Assembly (NCBI GenBank): GCA_965657795.1
Contig: CBFHQJ010000012.1
Location: 6,147-70,146, forward strand
DNA: 64,000 bases
Source of the DNA: SW10 sp965657795
Lineage (GTDB): Bacteria > Verrucomicrobiota > Verrucomicrobiia > Verrucomicrobiales > Akkermansiaceae
Direction of reading: 5' to 3'
In this document: piece after piece, positions 28,152-36,822 of the stretch
Layout of the letters: every line of letters starts with the position of its first letter
Numbering within the stretch: the first letter of the stretch is position 1
Position numbers and translations under genes: made by a program
The notes under the pieces: generated by a model
The model's database searches: none
What the model saw: the letters and a program-made list of their open reading frames with translations, nothing else
Told to the model about the DNA's origin: nothing

Positions 28152-28928
28152 ATGAATACACGCACATCTTCATCCAAAAAACGGGGATTTACTCTCGTCG
28201 AGCTCCTCGTCGTCATTGCCATCATCATGACTCTGGCCGGAATCGCCCTCGTGGCCGTCCGCGCAGGAATCTCTGCTTCGAACGCCGGTAAGACCACGAA
28301 GAACATGAAGGAAATCTACAACGCCCTTACTGTTCTCCAGTCCGAGGGCGTCAACACCGGCTACCATGCTCCCAATACCTTCCCTCCATACAAGGGAAGC
28401 CTTCAGGATGCACAACAAGCTTCGTTTGTTTGGTGGGACCTCGTCGCGGAGCAACTCGATGTCGCCGAGCGGGACGGTGCCAGCTATCGCTGGGGCAAGC
28501 CGTTTTCCGAAACCATCCTCCAAAATCCGCTTTCGAAAAAGAAGCTCGGCGAGGGCAAAGACGAGTATGATTCACTTTACAACGAACCCGCCCTGAGCCT
28601 GGGAAGCTATGCTTACAATTCCGAGCTCGGTGGCGACGTCAGCAACGACGCCATGGAAGAAAACGTTTACAAGGTCCGCCTGAGCGCGGTGAAAGACGGC
28701 CCAAGCACCATCTACTTTGGTGAAACAGACGACAACGTGGAGTCACACGGCTGGGTATTCAGAAACACCAATAACGCCCCCCAGGGAAACCATAAGGACA
28801 AGGTTCACTGCTGCATGCTCGATGGTCACATTGAAATGATCACAAACGAGAACCTCAAAAAGCCGCAGGTTTTCGAATTCTACACCAAGCTTAAGGACAA
28901 GAATTACTCGGCCAAACCTTCGAACTAG
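28152..28928 (+). CDS. Type II secretion/type IV pilus-like pseudopilin
   Basis: This 258-residue protein begins at ATG 28152. An in-frame GTG 54 bases upstream would give an unlikely longer leader. The prepilin motif KKRGFTLVELLVVIAIIMTL gives cleavage after Gly and methylation of Phe, followed by a long N-terminal helix. The C-terminal part (VHCCMLDGHIEMI) resembles the DUF1559-like pseudopilins that are abundant in Planctomycetes and Verrucomicrobia. It is therefore probably a minor pseudopilin of a secretion or fibre system; no other pilus genes are nearby. A strong terminator follows, so it is likely monocistronic. Confidence 0.9.
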   Translation: MNTRTSSSKKRGFTLVELLVVIAIIMTLAGIALVAVRAGISASNAGKTTKNMKEIYNALTVLQSEGVNTGYHAPNTFPPYKGSLQDAQQASFVWWDLVAEQLDVAERDGASYRWGKPFSETILQNPLSKKKLGEGKDEYDSLYNEPALSLGSYAYNSELGGDVSNDAMEENVYKVRLSAVKDGPSTIYFGETDDNVESHGWVFRNTNNAPQGNHKDKVHCCMLDGHIEMITNENLKKPQVFEFYTKLKDKNYSAKPSN

Positions 28929-28953
28929 GTTCTCAAAAATTACTCAATTTTTC

Positions 28954-28984
28954 AAAGGCGGCTTCAATTGAAGCCGCCTTTTTT
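28954..28984 (+). terminator. Rho-independent terminator after the pseudopilin gene
   Basis: A near-perfect stem centred on AATT (AAAGGCGGCTTC with GAAGCCGCCTTT) ends in a T-run, 26 bases after the pseudopilin stop. Confidence 0.93.
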
Positions 28985-29004
28985 GTAATCCTCCACCCGC
29001 CCAA

Positions 29005-29379
29005 ATGAAAAAACACGTCCGCGCCCACCTCAGAAAGGCCCTCTGTTTTTTCATCCTCTTCTATCTTCTCAGCTACACCGTCCTCTCCTTTTTTGGGGTT
29101 TACGTCCCCCATACCTCGGGGCTGGGTTGGGTGAAGACGTACCGCTGGGCACCGGCAGGTTTTGCATCAGGTTCTGCTGGATTGGATGTCACGGGAAAAA
29201 ACCGAACCCTGACTTTTTTCTATTACCCGCTCCTCGTCGCCGACAACAAATTCATTCACACCCGGGATAAGGCAAGGACCGGGAAATGGCCGGTGAATGA
29301 CACCCTCGATAAAGCCCTTCAGGAGACTTACGAAGAACGGTATCGCGAGCTTCGTAGCCGACAGGATTCCGGCCAATAG
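29005..29379 (+). CDS. Small membrane-anchored protein of unknown function
   Basis: This 124-residue protein has a basic N-terminus and one transmembrane segment at about residues 12-33 (CFFILFYLLSYTVLSFFGVYV). A short extracytoplasmic part follows, with a charged, helical C-terminus (LDKALQETYEERYRELRSRQ). I do not recognise a family. It lies between the pseudopilin terminator and the second ECF sigma gene (67 bases upstream of it, same strand), so it could belong with either unit. Confidence 0.7.
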   Translation: MKKHVRAHLRKALCFFILFYLLSYTVLSFFGVYVPHTSGLGWVKTYRWAPAGFASGSAGLDVTGKNRTLTFFYYPLLVADNKFIHTRDKARTGKWPVNDTLDKALQETYEERYRELRSRQDSGQ

Positions 29380-29446
29380 CGCCCGTCCCTCAAAAAAGTA
29401 AAAAAACTTCGTCACGATTTCCCCTCCCTTGTTAAATGAGGGATAG

Positions 29447-29962
29447 ATGGATCAATCGACCGCCGAATTCACCCGCCAATGGACCAGCGTGCTGCCCAAG
29501 GTCTCGGCCTTTGTGGGCTCGATGGTTTTTGACGTGAGCGACCGCGACGATGTCCTGCAAGACTGCGCCGTCGCGGCCATGACCTCCTTTGATCGCTACG
29601 ATTCGGCACGCCCCTTCGCAGCCTGGGTCATCGGAGTCGCTCGTAACCAGGTTCGACTCTATCTCCGCCGAAAATCAAAAGATCCGCATATTTTTGACGA
29701 TGACGCCCTCGATCATCTGGTCGAGGCCTTCGCCCGCCACCGTCCGGCCCATGAACAAAAGCTAACCCGGCTTGCGCATTGCGTGTCACAACTCGAAGGC
29801 CGCGCACGTGAACTCTGCGAATTGCGCTACTCCCAAAATCTCAAACCCGCTGCCATCGGTGAACAATTGGGAATGCCCGCAAATACCGTGGCCAAGGCCC
29901 TTCAACGCGTCAGGGAACAACTCAAAGGCTGCCTTGAAAAAACCAACCTCTCGCCATCATGA
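29447..29962 (+). CDS. ECF-type sigma factor (Rhodopirellula/Verrucomicrobium group)
   Basis: This 171-residue sigma factor has region 2 at about residues 10-75 (VLPKVSAFVGSMVFDVSDRD, VLQDCAVAAMTSFDRY, FAAWVIGVARNQVRLYLRRK) and region 4 at about 105-160 (LEGRARELCELRYSQNLKP, AIGEQLGMPANTVAKALQRV). It fits the group of ECF factors found with FecR-LamG proteins in Planctomycetes and Verrucomicrobia. GAGGG lies a few bases before the ATG. Its stop overlaps the FecR start by four bases (ATGA), giving translational coupling to its presumed regulator. Confidence 0.92.
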   Translation: MDQSTAEFTRQWTSVLPKVSAFVGSMVFDVSDRDDVLQDCAVAAMTSFDRYDSARPFAAWVIGVARNQVRLYLRRKSKDPHIFDDDALDHLVEAFARHRPAHEQKLTRLAHCVSQLEGRARELCELRYSQNLKPAAIGEQLGMPANTVAKALQRVREQLKGCLEKTNLSPS

Positions 29963-31533
29963 ACCCGGAACACGACCACCTTTTTCACGGCTTTCTTGAC
30001 GGCACCCTCAATCAGCGCGAACTTGAACAACTCAACCAGCTTCTGATGGAGTCTCCGTCTGCAGCGGATCAGTTCGCCGAAATTTCCCTCCTTCACGAAT
30101 CTCTCCACTCTGGCTTCCGGTCCGGGGCACTCGCAATAAAACACACACGCGCAGTAACAAATACTCCCGGCCGGAAGCCTCTTCTTCTGTCACTGCAACC
30201 CATTATCCCCTGGGCCCTCGCCGCCGCTGCCGCCATCGTGGCAATCGTCGCGCTCCGCCAGACCGAACTCGAGGGGTCCTCTCCCTCTCTCGTTGAGACA
30301 GAAAAACACAACACTGGTTTTGCCATTTTAACCCACTCGGTCAACTCGGTCTGGACCGGCAATTCCCCCTCCGAAGGCGACCTTCTTCCCCAAGGACTTT
30401 TCGAACTCAAATCCGGCCTCGCCCAAATTGAATTTTTTTCCGGAGTCTCGCTCGTCCTCGAAGGGAATGCCGCCCTGGAAATCATCTCGCCGGATGAAAT
30501 GCGACTTCTTCGCGGAAAACTGCGCGCTCATGTTCCCCGCCCCGCAATCGGTTTTCAAATCCACACCCCGCAAGGCACCGTTCTCGATCTCGGCACAGAG
30601 TTTGCCCTCGATGTCTCTATGAATAATTCGGAACTCCACGTCATCGATGGCGAAGTGGAATGGCACGAGAAATCCGAACCAAAGATCCAACTCACCGAGG
30701 GACAAGCCCTCCAACTCACCGGAAAAGAAAGTTCCCGAATCGCCGCCAATCCCGCCCGCTTCACCGGCCCGGATCAACTGGCGCATGAAATCGCAGCCTA
30801 CCAAACTGATCGATTCGCCGATTGGCAGACTCAGTCCAACTCGACGGAAAACCACCCCGATCTTCTCGCTTATTTCCCCATGAGCCAGCTTCATAGCTGG
30901 GATCGGGAACTTCCGTCGAAAGCACAAAAAATTTCACCCGGGGCAATCGTCGGGGCAAAAGTCGTGGATGGACGATGGCCGCAAAAAGAAGCTCTCGACT
31001 TCTCACCAAACGGCTCCCGCGTCCGCGTCTTCATCCCCGGAAAACATCAAGCGATCACCTATTCCACCTGGGCAAAAATCGATAGCCTTGACCGTCAATA
31101 CAACGCTCTCTTCCTCACCGACAACTACGGCCTTGGCGAACCGCATTGGCAAATCCTTGAAGATGGCCGCCTCTTCTTTTCGGTCGGACTCGGAAAAGGA
31201 AAGCTCCATCACATTTTCCACTCCTCCGTCATTTGGGACTACACCAAAAGCCAGCAATGGCTCCACCTCGTCACGACCTATGACGTCGCAACGCGCACCT
31301 GCGTCCACTACCTTAACGGAGAAGAAATCAACCGTGAGTCTGCGCCCGAGGAAAAAGGAGTTAGCGCCCTCGTGATCGAAAACGCCCAGATTGGTAATTG
31401 GGGCCTCCCCACCCGTGAGGAGCCTGAGTTTGCCGTCCGAAACCTGAACGGGCGCCTCGACGAATTCGCCATCTATCAAACAGTCCTCACTCCCGATGAG
31501 GTCAAATCACTCTACCAATCCGGCAAGCCCTGA
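29959..31533 (+). CDS. FecR-type regulator with C-terminal LamG domain (second copy)
   Basis: This 524-residue protein is organised like the one at 12758-14335. It has a cytoplasmic N-terminus (HGFLDGTLNQRELEQLNQLL), one transmembrane helix at about 78-95 (IPWALAAAAAIVAIVAL) and a FecR domain at about 115-260 (VLDLGTEFALDVSMNNSE, HVIDGEVEWHE). A LamG domain follows at about 300-515 (YSTWAKIDSLDRQYNALFL, GRLDEFAIYQ). It probably senses an extracellular ligand and controls the sigma factor encoded immediately upstream. A PSD1 cytochrome and a DUF1501 gene follow on the same strand and are candidate targets or operon members. Confidence 0.88.
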   Translation: MNPEHDHLFHGFLDGTLNQRELEQLNQLLMESPSAADQFAEISLLHESLHSGFRSGALAIKHTRAVTNTPGRKPLLLSLQPIIPWALAAAAAIVAIVALRQTELEGSSPSLVETEKHNTGFAILTHSVNSVWTGNSPSEGDLLPQGLFELKSGLAQIEFFSGVSLVLEGNAALEIISPDEMRLLRGKLRAHVPRPAIGFQIHTPQGTVLDLGTEFALDVSMNNSELHVIDGEVEWHEKSEPKIQLTEGQALQLTGKESSRIAANPARFTGPDQLAHEIAAYQTDRFADWQTQSNSTENHPDLLAYFPMSQLHSWDRELPSKAQKISPGAIVGAKVVDGRWPQKEALDFSPNGSRVRVFIPGKHQAITYSTWAKIDSLDRQYNALFLTDNYGLGEPHWQILEDGRLFFSVGLGKGKLHHIFHSSVIWDYTKSQQWLHLVTTYDVATRTCVHYLNGEEINRESAPEEKGVSALVIENAQIGNWGLPTREEPEFAVRNLNGRLDEFAIYQTVLTPDEVKSLYQSGKP

Positions 31534-31540
31534 AAAAAAC

Positions 31541-31572
31541 TAGCCGAAAACATCCGCTTTCGGAGACCTGCT
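31541..31572. repeat. Intercistronic hairpin, copy 1
   Basis: TAGCCGAAAAC-ATCCG-CTTTCGG followed by GACCTGCT lies 7 bases after the FecR stop, before the PSD1 gene. The stem is CCGAAA/TTTCGG. The same layout recurs at 34433-34475, after the next gene. Confidence 0.65.
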
Positions 31573-31601
31573 CAGATCAGGCGAACGATTCCCTCATCAC
31601 A

Positions 31602-34424
31602 ATGAAGCCCATCCTCACTTTCTTTCTTCTCTCCCAGCTCACTTGGGCCGCCACCCCCGAGGAACACGCCACCCTCAAGGCTCTTCCCATTCTCTCTTCA
31701 AAGTGCGTAGCCTGTCACGGAGAAGACCCCGATGACATCGAAGGCGACCTCAATCTCCTCACCCGCGAGGGATATCTCAAGGGCGGGGAATTTGTCAAAG
31801 ACCTCCTCGTCCCCGGCGACGCAGCAAAGTCCTTCCTGATGACCGTCATCAAGTGGGAGGACCCGGACTTTGAAATGCCGCCCAAGGAGAATGACCGCCT
31901 CACCCCCGAGCAGATCACTCACATCGAAACCTGGATCAACAACGGGGCCCCGTGGCCCGATCAAGCCACCCAGAAAAAAATCCTCTCAGCTGAAAAGGAC
32001 AAGAAGGTCACCGATGACGGCATCATCATCGAAACCTCCGGCGGACTCGCCGACGACTGGACTTTTCGCCGCTACCGGCCCGAGTCCGTCTGGGCTTTTA
32101 TGCCTCTCGAGAAAGCCACGCCCCCGTCAGGCAAACAGAACCCCATCGATGCCTTCGTTAACGCCAAGCTCAAATCAGCCAAATACGACCCAGCCCCTCG
32201 CGCCGACCTCCGCACCCTCATCCGTCGAGTCTCCTATGACCTTGTCGGACTTCCTCCGACACCTGCCGAAGTCTCACAATTCATCAGCGCAGCCGGGAAA
32301 GACTTCGACCAGGCCTACTCCGAACTCATCGAACGACTCCTCGCCTCTCCTCACCACGGGGAACGCTGGGCCCAGCACTGGCTCGACGTTGCCCGCTACG
32401 CTGACACCGGAGGACTTTCCAACGACTACGAACGCTCGAATGCCTGGCGCTATCGCGACTACGTCATCCGCGCCTTCAACGAAGACAAGCCCTACAACGA
32501 GTTTGTCATGGAGCAGATCGCCGGCGACGAACTGGCCGACCAATCCCTGCGCCGACGCATAGACGATGACGCAAAGTACGAAGACCTTCGTAGAAAAGGC
32601 CATTTCTCACCCAGGGAAGCCGAACAAATGATCGCCTCTTCCTTTCTCCGCATGGGCCCCTGGGACCCCGCCATGGTCAAAGCTCCGGAAGCCCGCCAAC
32701 AATACGTCGATGACGTCGTCAACGCCGTCGGCCAGACCTTCCTTTCCACCACCATGCGGTGCTTCAAGTGCCACGACCACAAGTTCGACCCACTCCCGAC
32801 CAAAGACTACTACCGCATCTATTCCGTCTTCGCGGGCACCCAGCTCGCCGAACGACATGTTTCGTGGCAGAAGCACGACAACAAGATCGGCTTTGAAGAA
32901 GAAAAGGCCCAAGTCGAACTCCTTCACAATTTTGCCAACACCGAAGCCAAACGCCTTCAGCAAAAGGTCGAGGAACACGCGCGGAAGTGGTATGCCGAAA
33001 ACAACCTTCCCTATAAAAATCTCAACGCACGCAAGAATGATCCCGTTGACCAGAAACCGCCGCGTCACGTCGGACTGAACGAAACCGAAAAAGGTCAACT
33101 TAAGGTCCGAGAACAGGACGAGTGGATCTGGAATCGCCGCCGCGAACGTTTCCTCCCCATGGTGCAATCCGTTTACAACGGCCCCGATCCCAGGTTCCTC
33201 AACGCCCGTAAACTCCGCATGCCGGGGAAGATCAAAAGCGACTGGAAGCCCGACTCCCATATCCTCACCGGAGGGGCACTCGAAGCCCCGGGAGAGAAGG
33301 TCACGCCGGGTGTTCTTTCTGCTCTCGGAGTGCCTGTTGATGGAGCTTCCGACAATGATCCCTATGCCACCCCGGCAGATCTGAATGGTCGCCGCCTCGC
33401 TCTCGCCAAATGGATCGCCCACCCCCAAAACCCTCTCACTGCCCGATCCATCGTCAACCGAATCTGGCAATACCACTTCGGCAAGCCCATCGCCGGGAAC
33501 CCAAATAACTTCGGCGTCAAAGGAGCTCCGCCCACCCATCCTGAACTCATCGACTGGCTCGCTGCCGACTTCGTCGAAAACGGATGGAGCATCAAGCGAC
33601 TTCACCGCCTCATTCTCACTTCTGAAACCTACCAGCAATCCGGCAAACACGACGATCAATACAAGCTCGCACAGGAAGACCCAAACAACGATCTCTTCGC
33701 CTTCTTCCCGAACCGTCGACTCACCGCCGAAGAACTGCGGGACTCCATGCTTCACATCACCGGCGAGCTCAACCCCACCGCCGGAGGACTCCCCATCCGA
33801 CCCGAAATGAACATGGAGGTGGCCCTGCAGCCCCGCATGATTCAATTCTCCATCGCTCCCACCTACCTCCCAAGCAAAACCCCGGAACAAAGAAACCGTC
33901 GTTCCATTTACGCCTACCGGGTTCGTGGACTCGCCGATCCCTTCCTCGAAACCTTTAACCAGCCGAACCCTAATGACTCCTGCGAAGATCGCGACTCTGC
34001 TTCCGTCTCCCCCCAGGCCTTCACGCTGATGAACAGCGATCTCGTGACCGATCGCTCCGTCGCATTGGCACTAAGGTTGCAAAAGGAGTCCAAAACTCTT
34101 CCCGGGCAAATCCAAAGAGCCTTTCACCTCGTCTTCAATCGCAAGGCCAGTGACGCCGAAGCTACCAAGGTTGAAGCCTACGTGAAAGAGATGCAGGGCT
34201 ATCACGCCAAACAATCGCCCACGCCTCGCAAATACCCCACCGAGATCACCCGTTCACTCGTCGAGGAATTCTCCGGCCAACCCTTCGAATATCAGGAAAT
34301 CCTCCCTGTCTTCAACGACTACCAGCGCGACAAACAAGCCTCCGACGTTAGCCCCGAAACCAGAGCTCTCGCCGACCTCTGCCTCATCCTCTTCAACTCC
34401 CACGAATTCGTCTTCAGTTACTAA
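31602..34424 (+). CDS. PSD1-type protein with N-terminal cytochrome c (PSCyt1-DUF1549-DUF1553)
   Basis: This 940-residue exported protein has a signal peptide (ILTFFLLSQLTWAA) and a cytochrome c domain with CVACH at about residues 32-36 and a typical EMPPKEND methionine region. DUF1549 follows at about 155-400 (AFVNAKLKSAKYDPAPRAD, GERWAQHWLDVARYADTGG, CFKCHDHKFDPLPTKDYY). DUF1553 is at about 590-870 (LAKWIAHPQNPLTARSIVNR, NRRSIYAYRVRGLADPFL). These domains define a family abundant in Planctomycetes and Verrucomicrobia, usually beside a DUF1501 gene, as here. An envelope redox or degradative role is assumed but not established. Confidence 0.9.
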   Translation: MKPILTFFLLSQLTWAATPEEHATLKALPILSSKCVACHGEDPDDIEGDLNLLTREGYLKGGEFVKDLLVPGDAAKSFLMTVIKWEDPDFEMPPKENDRLTPEQITHIETWINNGAPWPDQATQKKILSAEKDKKVTDDGIIIETSGGLADDWTFRRYRPESVWAFMPLEKATPPSGKQNPIDAFVNAKLKSAKYDPAPRADLRTLIRRVSYDLVGLPPTPAEVSQFISAAGKDFDQAYSELIERLLASPHHGERWAQHWLDVARYADTGGLSNDYERSNAWRYRDYVIRAFNEDKPYNEFVMEQIAGDELADQSLRRRIDDDAKYEDLRRKGHFSPREAEQMIASSFLRMGPWDPAMVKAPEARQQYVDDVVNAVGQTFLSTTMRCFKCHDHKFDPLPTKDYYRIYSVFAGTQLAERHVSWQKHDNKIGFEEEKAQVELLHNFANTEAKRLQQKVEEHARKWYAENNLPYKNLNARKNDPVDQKPPRHVGLNETEKGQLKVREQDEWIWNRRRERFLPMVQSVYNGPDPRFLNARKLRMPGKIKSDWKPDSHILTGGALEAPGEKVTPGVLSALGVPVDGASDNDPYATPADLNGRRLALAKWIAHPQNPLTARSIVNRIWQYHFGKPIAGNPNNFGVKGAPPTHPELIDWLAADFVENGWSIKRLHRLILTSETYQQSGKHDDQYKLAQEDPNNDLFAFFPNRRLTAEELRDSMLHITGELNPTAGGLPIRPEMNMEVALQPRMIQFSIAPTYLPSKTPEQRNRRSIYAYRVRGLADPFLETFNQPNPNDSCEDRDSASVSPQAFTLMNSDLVTDRSVALALRLQKESKTLPGQIQRAFHLVFNRKASDAEATKVEAYVKEMQGYHAKQSPTPRKYPTEITRSLVEEFSGQPFEYQEILPVFNDYQRDKQASDVSPETRALADLCLILFNSHEFVFSY

Positions 34425-34432
34425 ATAAGACG

Positions 34433-34475
34433 TAGCCGAAAGCTCCGGCTTTCGGTTCCCCGCCTCCGACCTGCT
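34433..34475. repeat. Intercistronic hairpin, copy 2
   Basis: The stem CCGAAAGC-TCCG-GCTTTCGG is perfect over eight pairs and is followed by GACCTGCT. It lies between the PSD1 and DUF1501 genes. Shared elements with copy 1 (TAGCCGAAA, TCCG, CTTTCGG, GACCTGCT) suggest a common element with an 11-base difference between the stem and GACCTGCT. Confidence 0.7.
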
Positions 34476-34498
34476 AAAACAATTTAATTTTCTGTTTC

Positions 34499-35917
34499 AT
34501 GAAATCTCCTCTCTGCTCCCGTCCTCTCTCCGACGCCCACTCCCGCCGGGAATTCCTTTACGGCCTCGGTGCCTCCATGGGCTCCGTTGCCTTCTCCTCC
34601 TTGCTCGCCGACGAGATCACGGTCAACCCGATGGCTCCGAAAAAGCCCATGACTCCAGCCAAGGCCAAGAATGTCATCATGCTCTTCATGGAAGGCGGTC
34701 CCGGACACATGGACACCTTCGACCCAAAGCCAAAGCTCACCCAACTTCACAAAACCGAATCCAAGAACGATCGCGGACTCGCCGCAGGCTCCTATCAATT
34801 CTACGTCGGCTCCCCCTTCAAATTTAAAAAGGCGGGCCAATCCGGCATGGATATGTGCGACCAGTGGAAATACATTGCCGAGGCCGAGGTTGCCGATGAA
34901 CTCTGCAACTATCGCGGCTGCCAGGCCGAATCCCTGAACCATCCCGAGGCCCTCTTCCACATGAATACCGGTAGCCGCCTCGGTGCCGATCCCGCTCTCG
35001 GCGCGTGGGCCACCTATGGTCTCGGATCAGAAAATCAAAACCTCCCCGGCTATGTCGTCATGACCGAGATGGCCCTCCCGCAAGGTGGTTCCAAAAACTG
35101 GTCCAATGGCTTCCTCCCGGCCCATTACCAAGGAACCGCGCTTCGTCCCAAAGGCTCCCCTCTTCTTGACCTCGAATCCCAGCCCTTTAAATCCCGCGCC
35201 CACCAACGGGCCGCTTTGGATCAACTCGCTTTCCTCAACGACCAACACGCCAAGCGACACCCCGAACATGCCGACCTCGCGGCGCGCATGGAATCCTACG
35301 AACTCGCCTACCGCATGCAGATGGAAGTCCCGGAAGTGGTCGAACTCAATGACGAACCCGAATACATCCGCGAAATGTATGGCATGGACGACAAGGTCAC
35401 CCACGACTTCGGACGCCAATGCCTCATGGCCCGCCGCCTCGTCGAAAAAGGAACACGCTTCGTCCAGATCTTCGCCGGTGGTTGGGACTCGCATGACTAC
35501 CTCGAACGGGGACACTCCTCTCGCATTGCCGCCGTCGACAAACCTTGGGCCGCACTTATCAAAGACCTCAAGCAACGCGGCATGCTCGACGACACCCTCG
35601 TCATCTGGAACGGCGAATTCGGACGCACCCCCGACAACAACAAACGCGGCGGAGTTTACTCCATCGGTCGCGGCCACAATGCCGACGCCATGACCATTAT
35701 GATGGCTGGCGGAGGCGTGAAGAAAGGAGCCATCGTGGGAGCGACCGACGACATCGGAGCGCAAGCCGTCGATATCGCCCGCCCCATCCGCGACTTCCAC
35801 TGCACCCTCCTCCACCTCCTCGGCCTGGACGACAACAAGCTCACCTACTTCCATGCCGGCCGCTACAAGCAGCTCTCCCAATTTGGTGGCACCGTCATCA
35901 GAGAAATCGTCGCTTAA
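34499..35917 (+). CDS. DUF1501 domain protein
   Basis: This 472-residue protein has an N-terminal twin-arginine-type signal (SRREFLYGLGASMGSVAF) and the DUF1501 fold, which is related to the alkaline phosphatase/sulfatase superfamily. Family segments include VIMLFMEGGPGHMDTFDPK, WDSHDYLERG, VIWNGEFGRTPDNN and RGHNADAMTIMMAGGGVK. It has no formylglycine motif, and its activity is unknown. It is separated from the PSD1 gene by 74 bases containing a hairpin and is probably its operon partner. Confidence 0.92.
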   Translation: MKSPLCSRPLSDAHSRREFLYGLGASMGSVAFSSLLADEITVNPMAPKKPMTPAKAKNVIMLFMEGGPGHMDTFDPKPKLTQLHKTESKNDRGLAAGSYQFYVGSPFKFKKAGQSGMDMCDQWKYIAEAEVADELCNYRGCQAESLNHPEALFHMNTGSRLGADPALGAWATYGLGSENQNLPGYVVMTEMALPQGGSKNWSNGFLPAHYQGTALRPKGSPLLDLESQPFKSRAHQRAALDQLAFLNDQHAKRHPEHADLAARMESYELAYRMQMEVPEVVELNDEPEYIREMYGMDDKVTHDFGRQCLMARRLVEKGTRFVQIFAGGWDSHDYLERGHSSRIAAVDKPWAALIKDLKQRGMLDDTLVIWNGEFGRTPDNNKRGGVYSIGRGHNADAMTIMMAGGGVKKGAIVGATDDIGAQAVDIARPIRDFHCTLLHLLGLDDNKLTYFHAGRYKQLSQFGGTVIREIVA

Positions 35918-36024
35918 ACGAATCGGCATCACGCTGGGATAGCCCGGAAACCCCCGACTCCCGTCCGCTTTCTAACCCGTAAAATGTTAAACTGCTGGAA
36001 TCGGGAAAACCCCCTCGATACCAC

Positions 36025-36085
36025 TTGTCTTTTTACAGTTGAGCCATATTCTGGCCCAAGCACCCGCTGGGTGCCCAAGTGAACC
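36025..36085 (+). promoter_or_regulatory. Putative sdh promoter and leader hairpin
   Basis: TTGTCT (36025-36030) and TATTCT (36047-36052) with a 16-base spacer each match four of six consensus positions. A hairpin GCACCC-gct-GGGTGC (36060-36074) ends 11 bases before the sdhC ATG, where a Shine-Dalgarno sequence would lie; none is visible. This is a proposal from sequence alone. Confidence 0.4.
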
Positions 36086-36802
36086 ATGAGTGCTTCTTCC
36101 TGTTCCCTGTTTGCCTTCGTCAAATCCTCCATCGGCCGCAAAATCATCGTGGCTGTTACCGGACTTGCCCTCGTTCTGTTTCTTGCCGGTCACCTGACAG
36201 GTAATCTGCTGATTTTCGCAGGAAGAGACGCTTTCAATGATTACGCCCAGTTCCTCCATGAGGTCTTCCACGGCGCCGGTGTCTGGATCGCCCGGGTCGG
36301 CTTGCTGGCCTGCTTCGTCGCTCACATCTGGTTTACTGTTCTTCTCACGAAGGAAAATAAGACAGCCCGAAAAAAATATGCCAACCAGGCGACGGTCCAA
36401 GCGCCCAAGTCATCCCTCATCATGATCTGGAGTGGTTTGACCATACTCGCCTTTGTTATTTTTCACCTCCTTCACTTCACCGTCAAAGCTGGCACTGACT
36501 ACGCCTCCTTCATGCAGGTCATGCCCGACGGCTCCGAACGGCACGACGCCTGGAAGATGGTCATCGTCGGGTTCAGCAATCCTCTTGTAGTCATTTTCTA
36601 CGTGATCGCCATGACCCTTCTCTGTTCTCACCTCAGCCACGGTGTCGCCTCCATCTTCCAGACCCTAGGCCTTCGCACCAAAAAAACCGCCGGGCCGATC
36701 ACTGTTCTTTCCAAGATCTATGCTATCGTCATCTATCTTGGTTTTATCTCCATCCCTCTCGCAATTCTTCTTTTCGGCTTCGGCTGTGAAGCCTGCAAAT
36801 AA
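36086..36802 (+). CDS. sdhC: Succinate dehydrogenase cytochrome b558 subunit
   Basis: This 238-residue membrane subunit anchors the succinate dehydrogenase complex, binds heme b and carries electrons to quinone. About five transmembrane helices are present, as in the single-anchor cytochrome b558 family of Bacillus and Bacteroidetes-type enzymes. Candidate axial histidines are in AGHLTGN (about residue 36), FVAHIWF (about 75) and FHLLHFTVK (about 125-128). It is the first gene of sdhCAB, and 20 bases separate it from sdhA. No separate SdhD is present, as expected for this type. Confidence 0.93.
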   Translation: MSASSCSLFAFVKSSIGRKIIVAVTGLALVLFLAGHLTGNLLIFAGRDAFNDYAQFLHEVFHGAGVWIARVGLLACFVAHIWFTVLLTKENKTARKKYANQATVQAPKSSLIMIWSGLTILAFVIFHLLHFTVKAGTDYASFMQVMPDGSERHDAWKMVIVGFSNPLVVIFYVIAMTLLCSHLSHGVASIFQTLGLRTKKTAGPITVLSKIYAIVIYLGFISIPLAILLFGFGCEACK

Positions 36803-36822
36803 TTACGTCTGATTTTTGACCC

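Noticed and set aside
32607..33890. 427-codon minus-strand open frame
   Set aside because: Antisense to the PSD1 gene; composition reflects the codon structure of the true gene.
35027..35932. 301-codon minus-strand open frame
   Set aside because: Antisense to the DUF1501 gene and without domain evidence.
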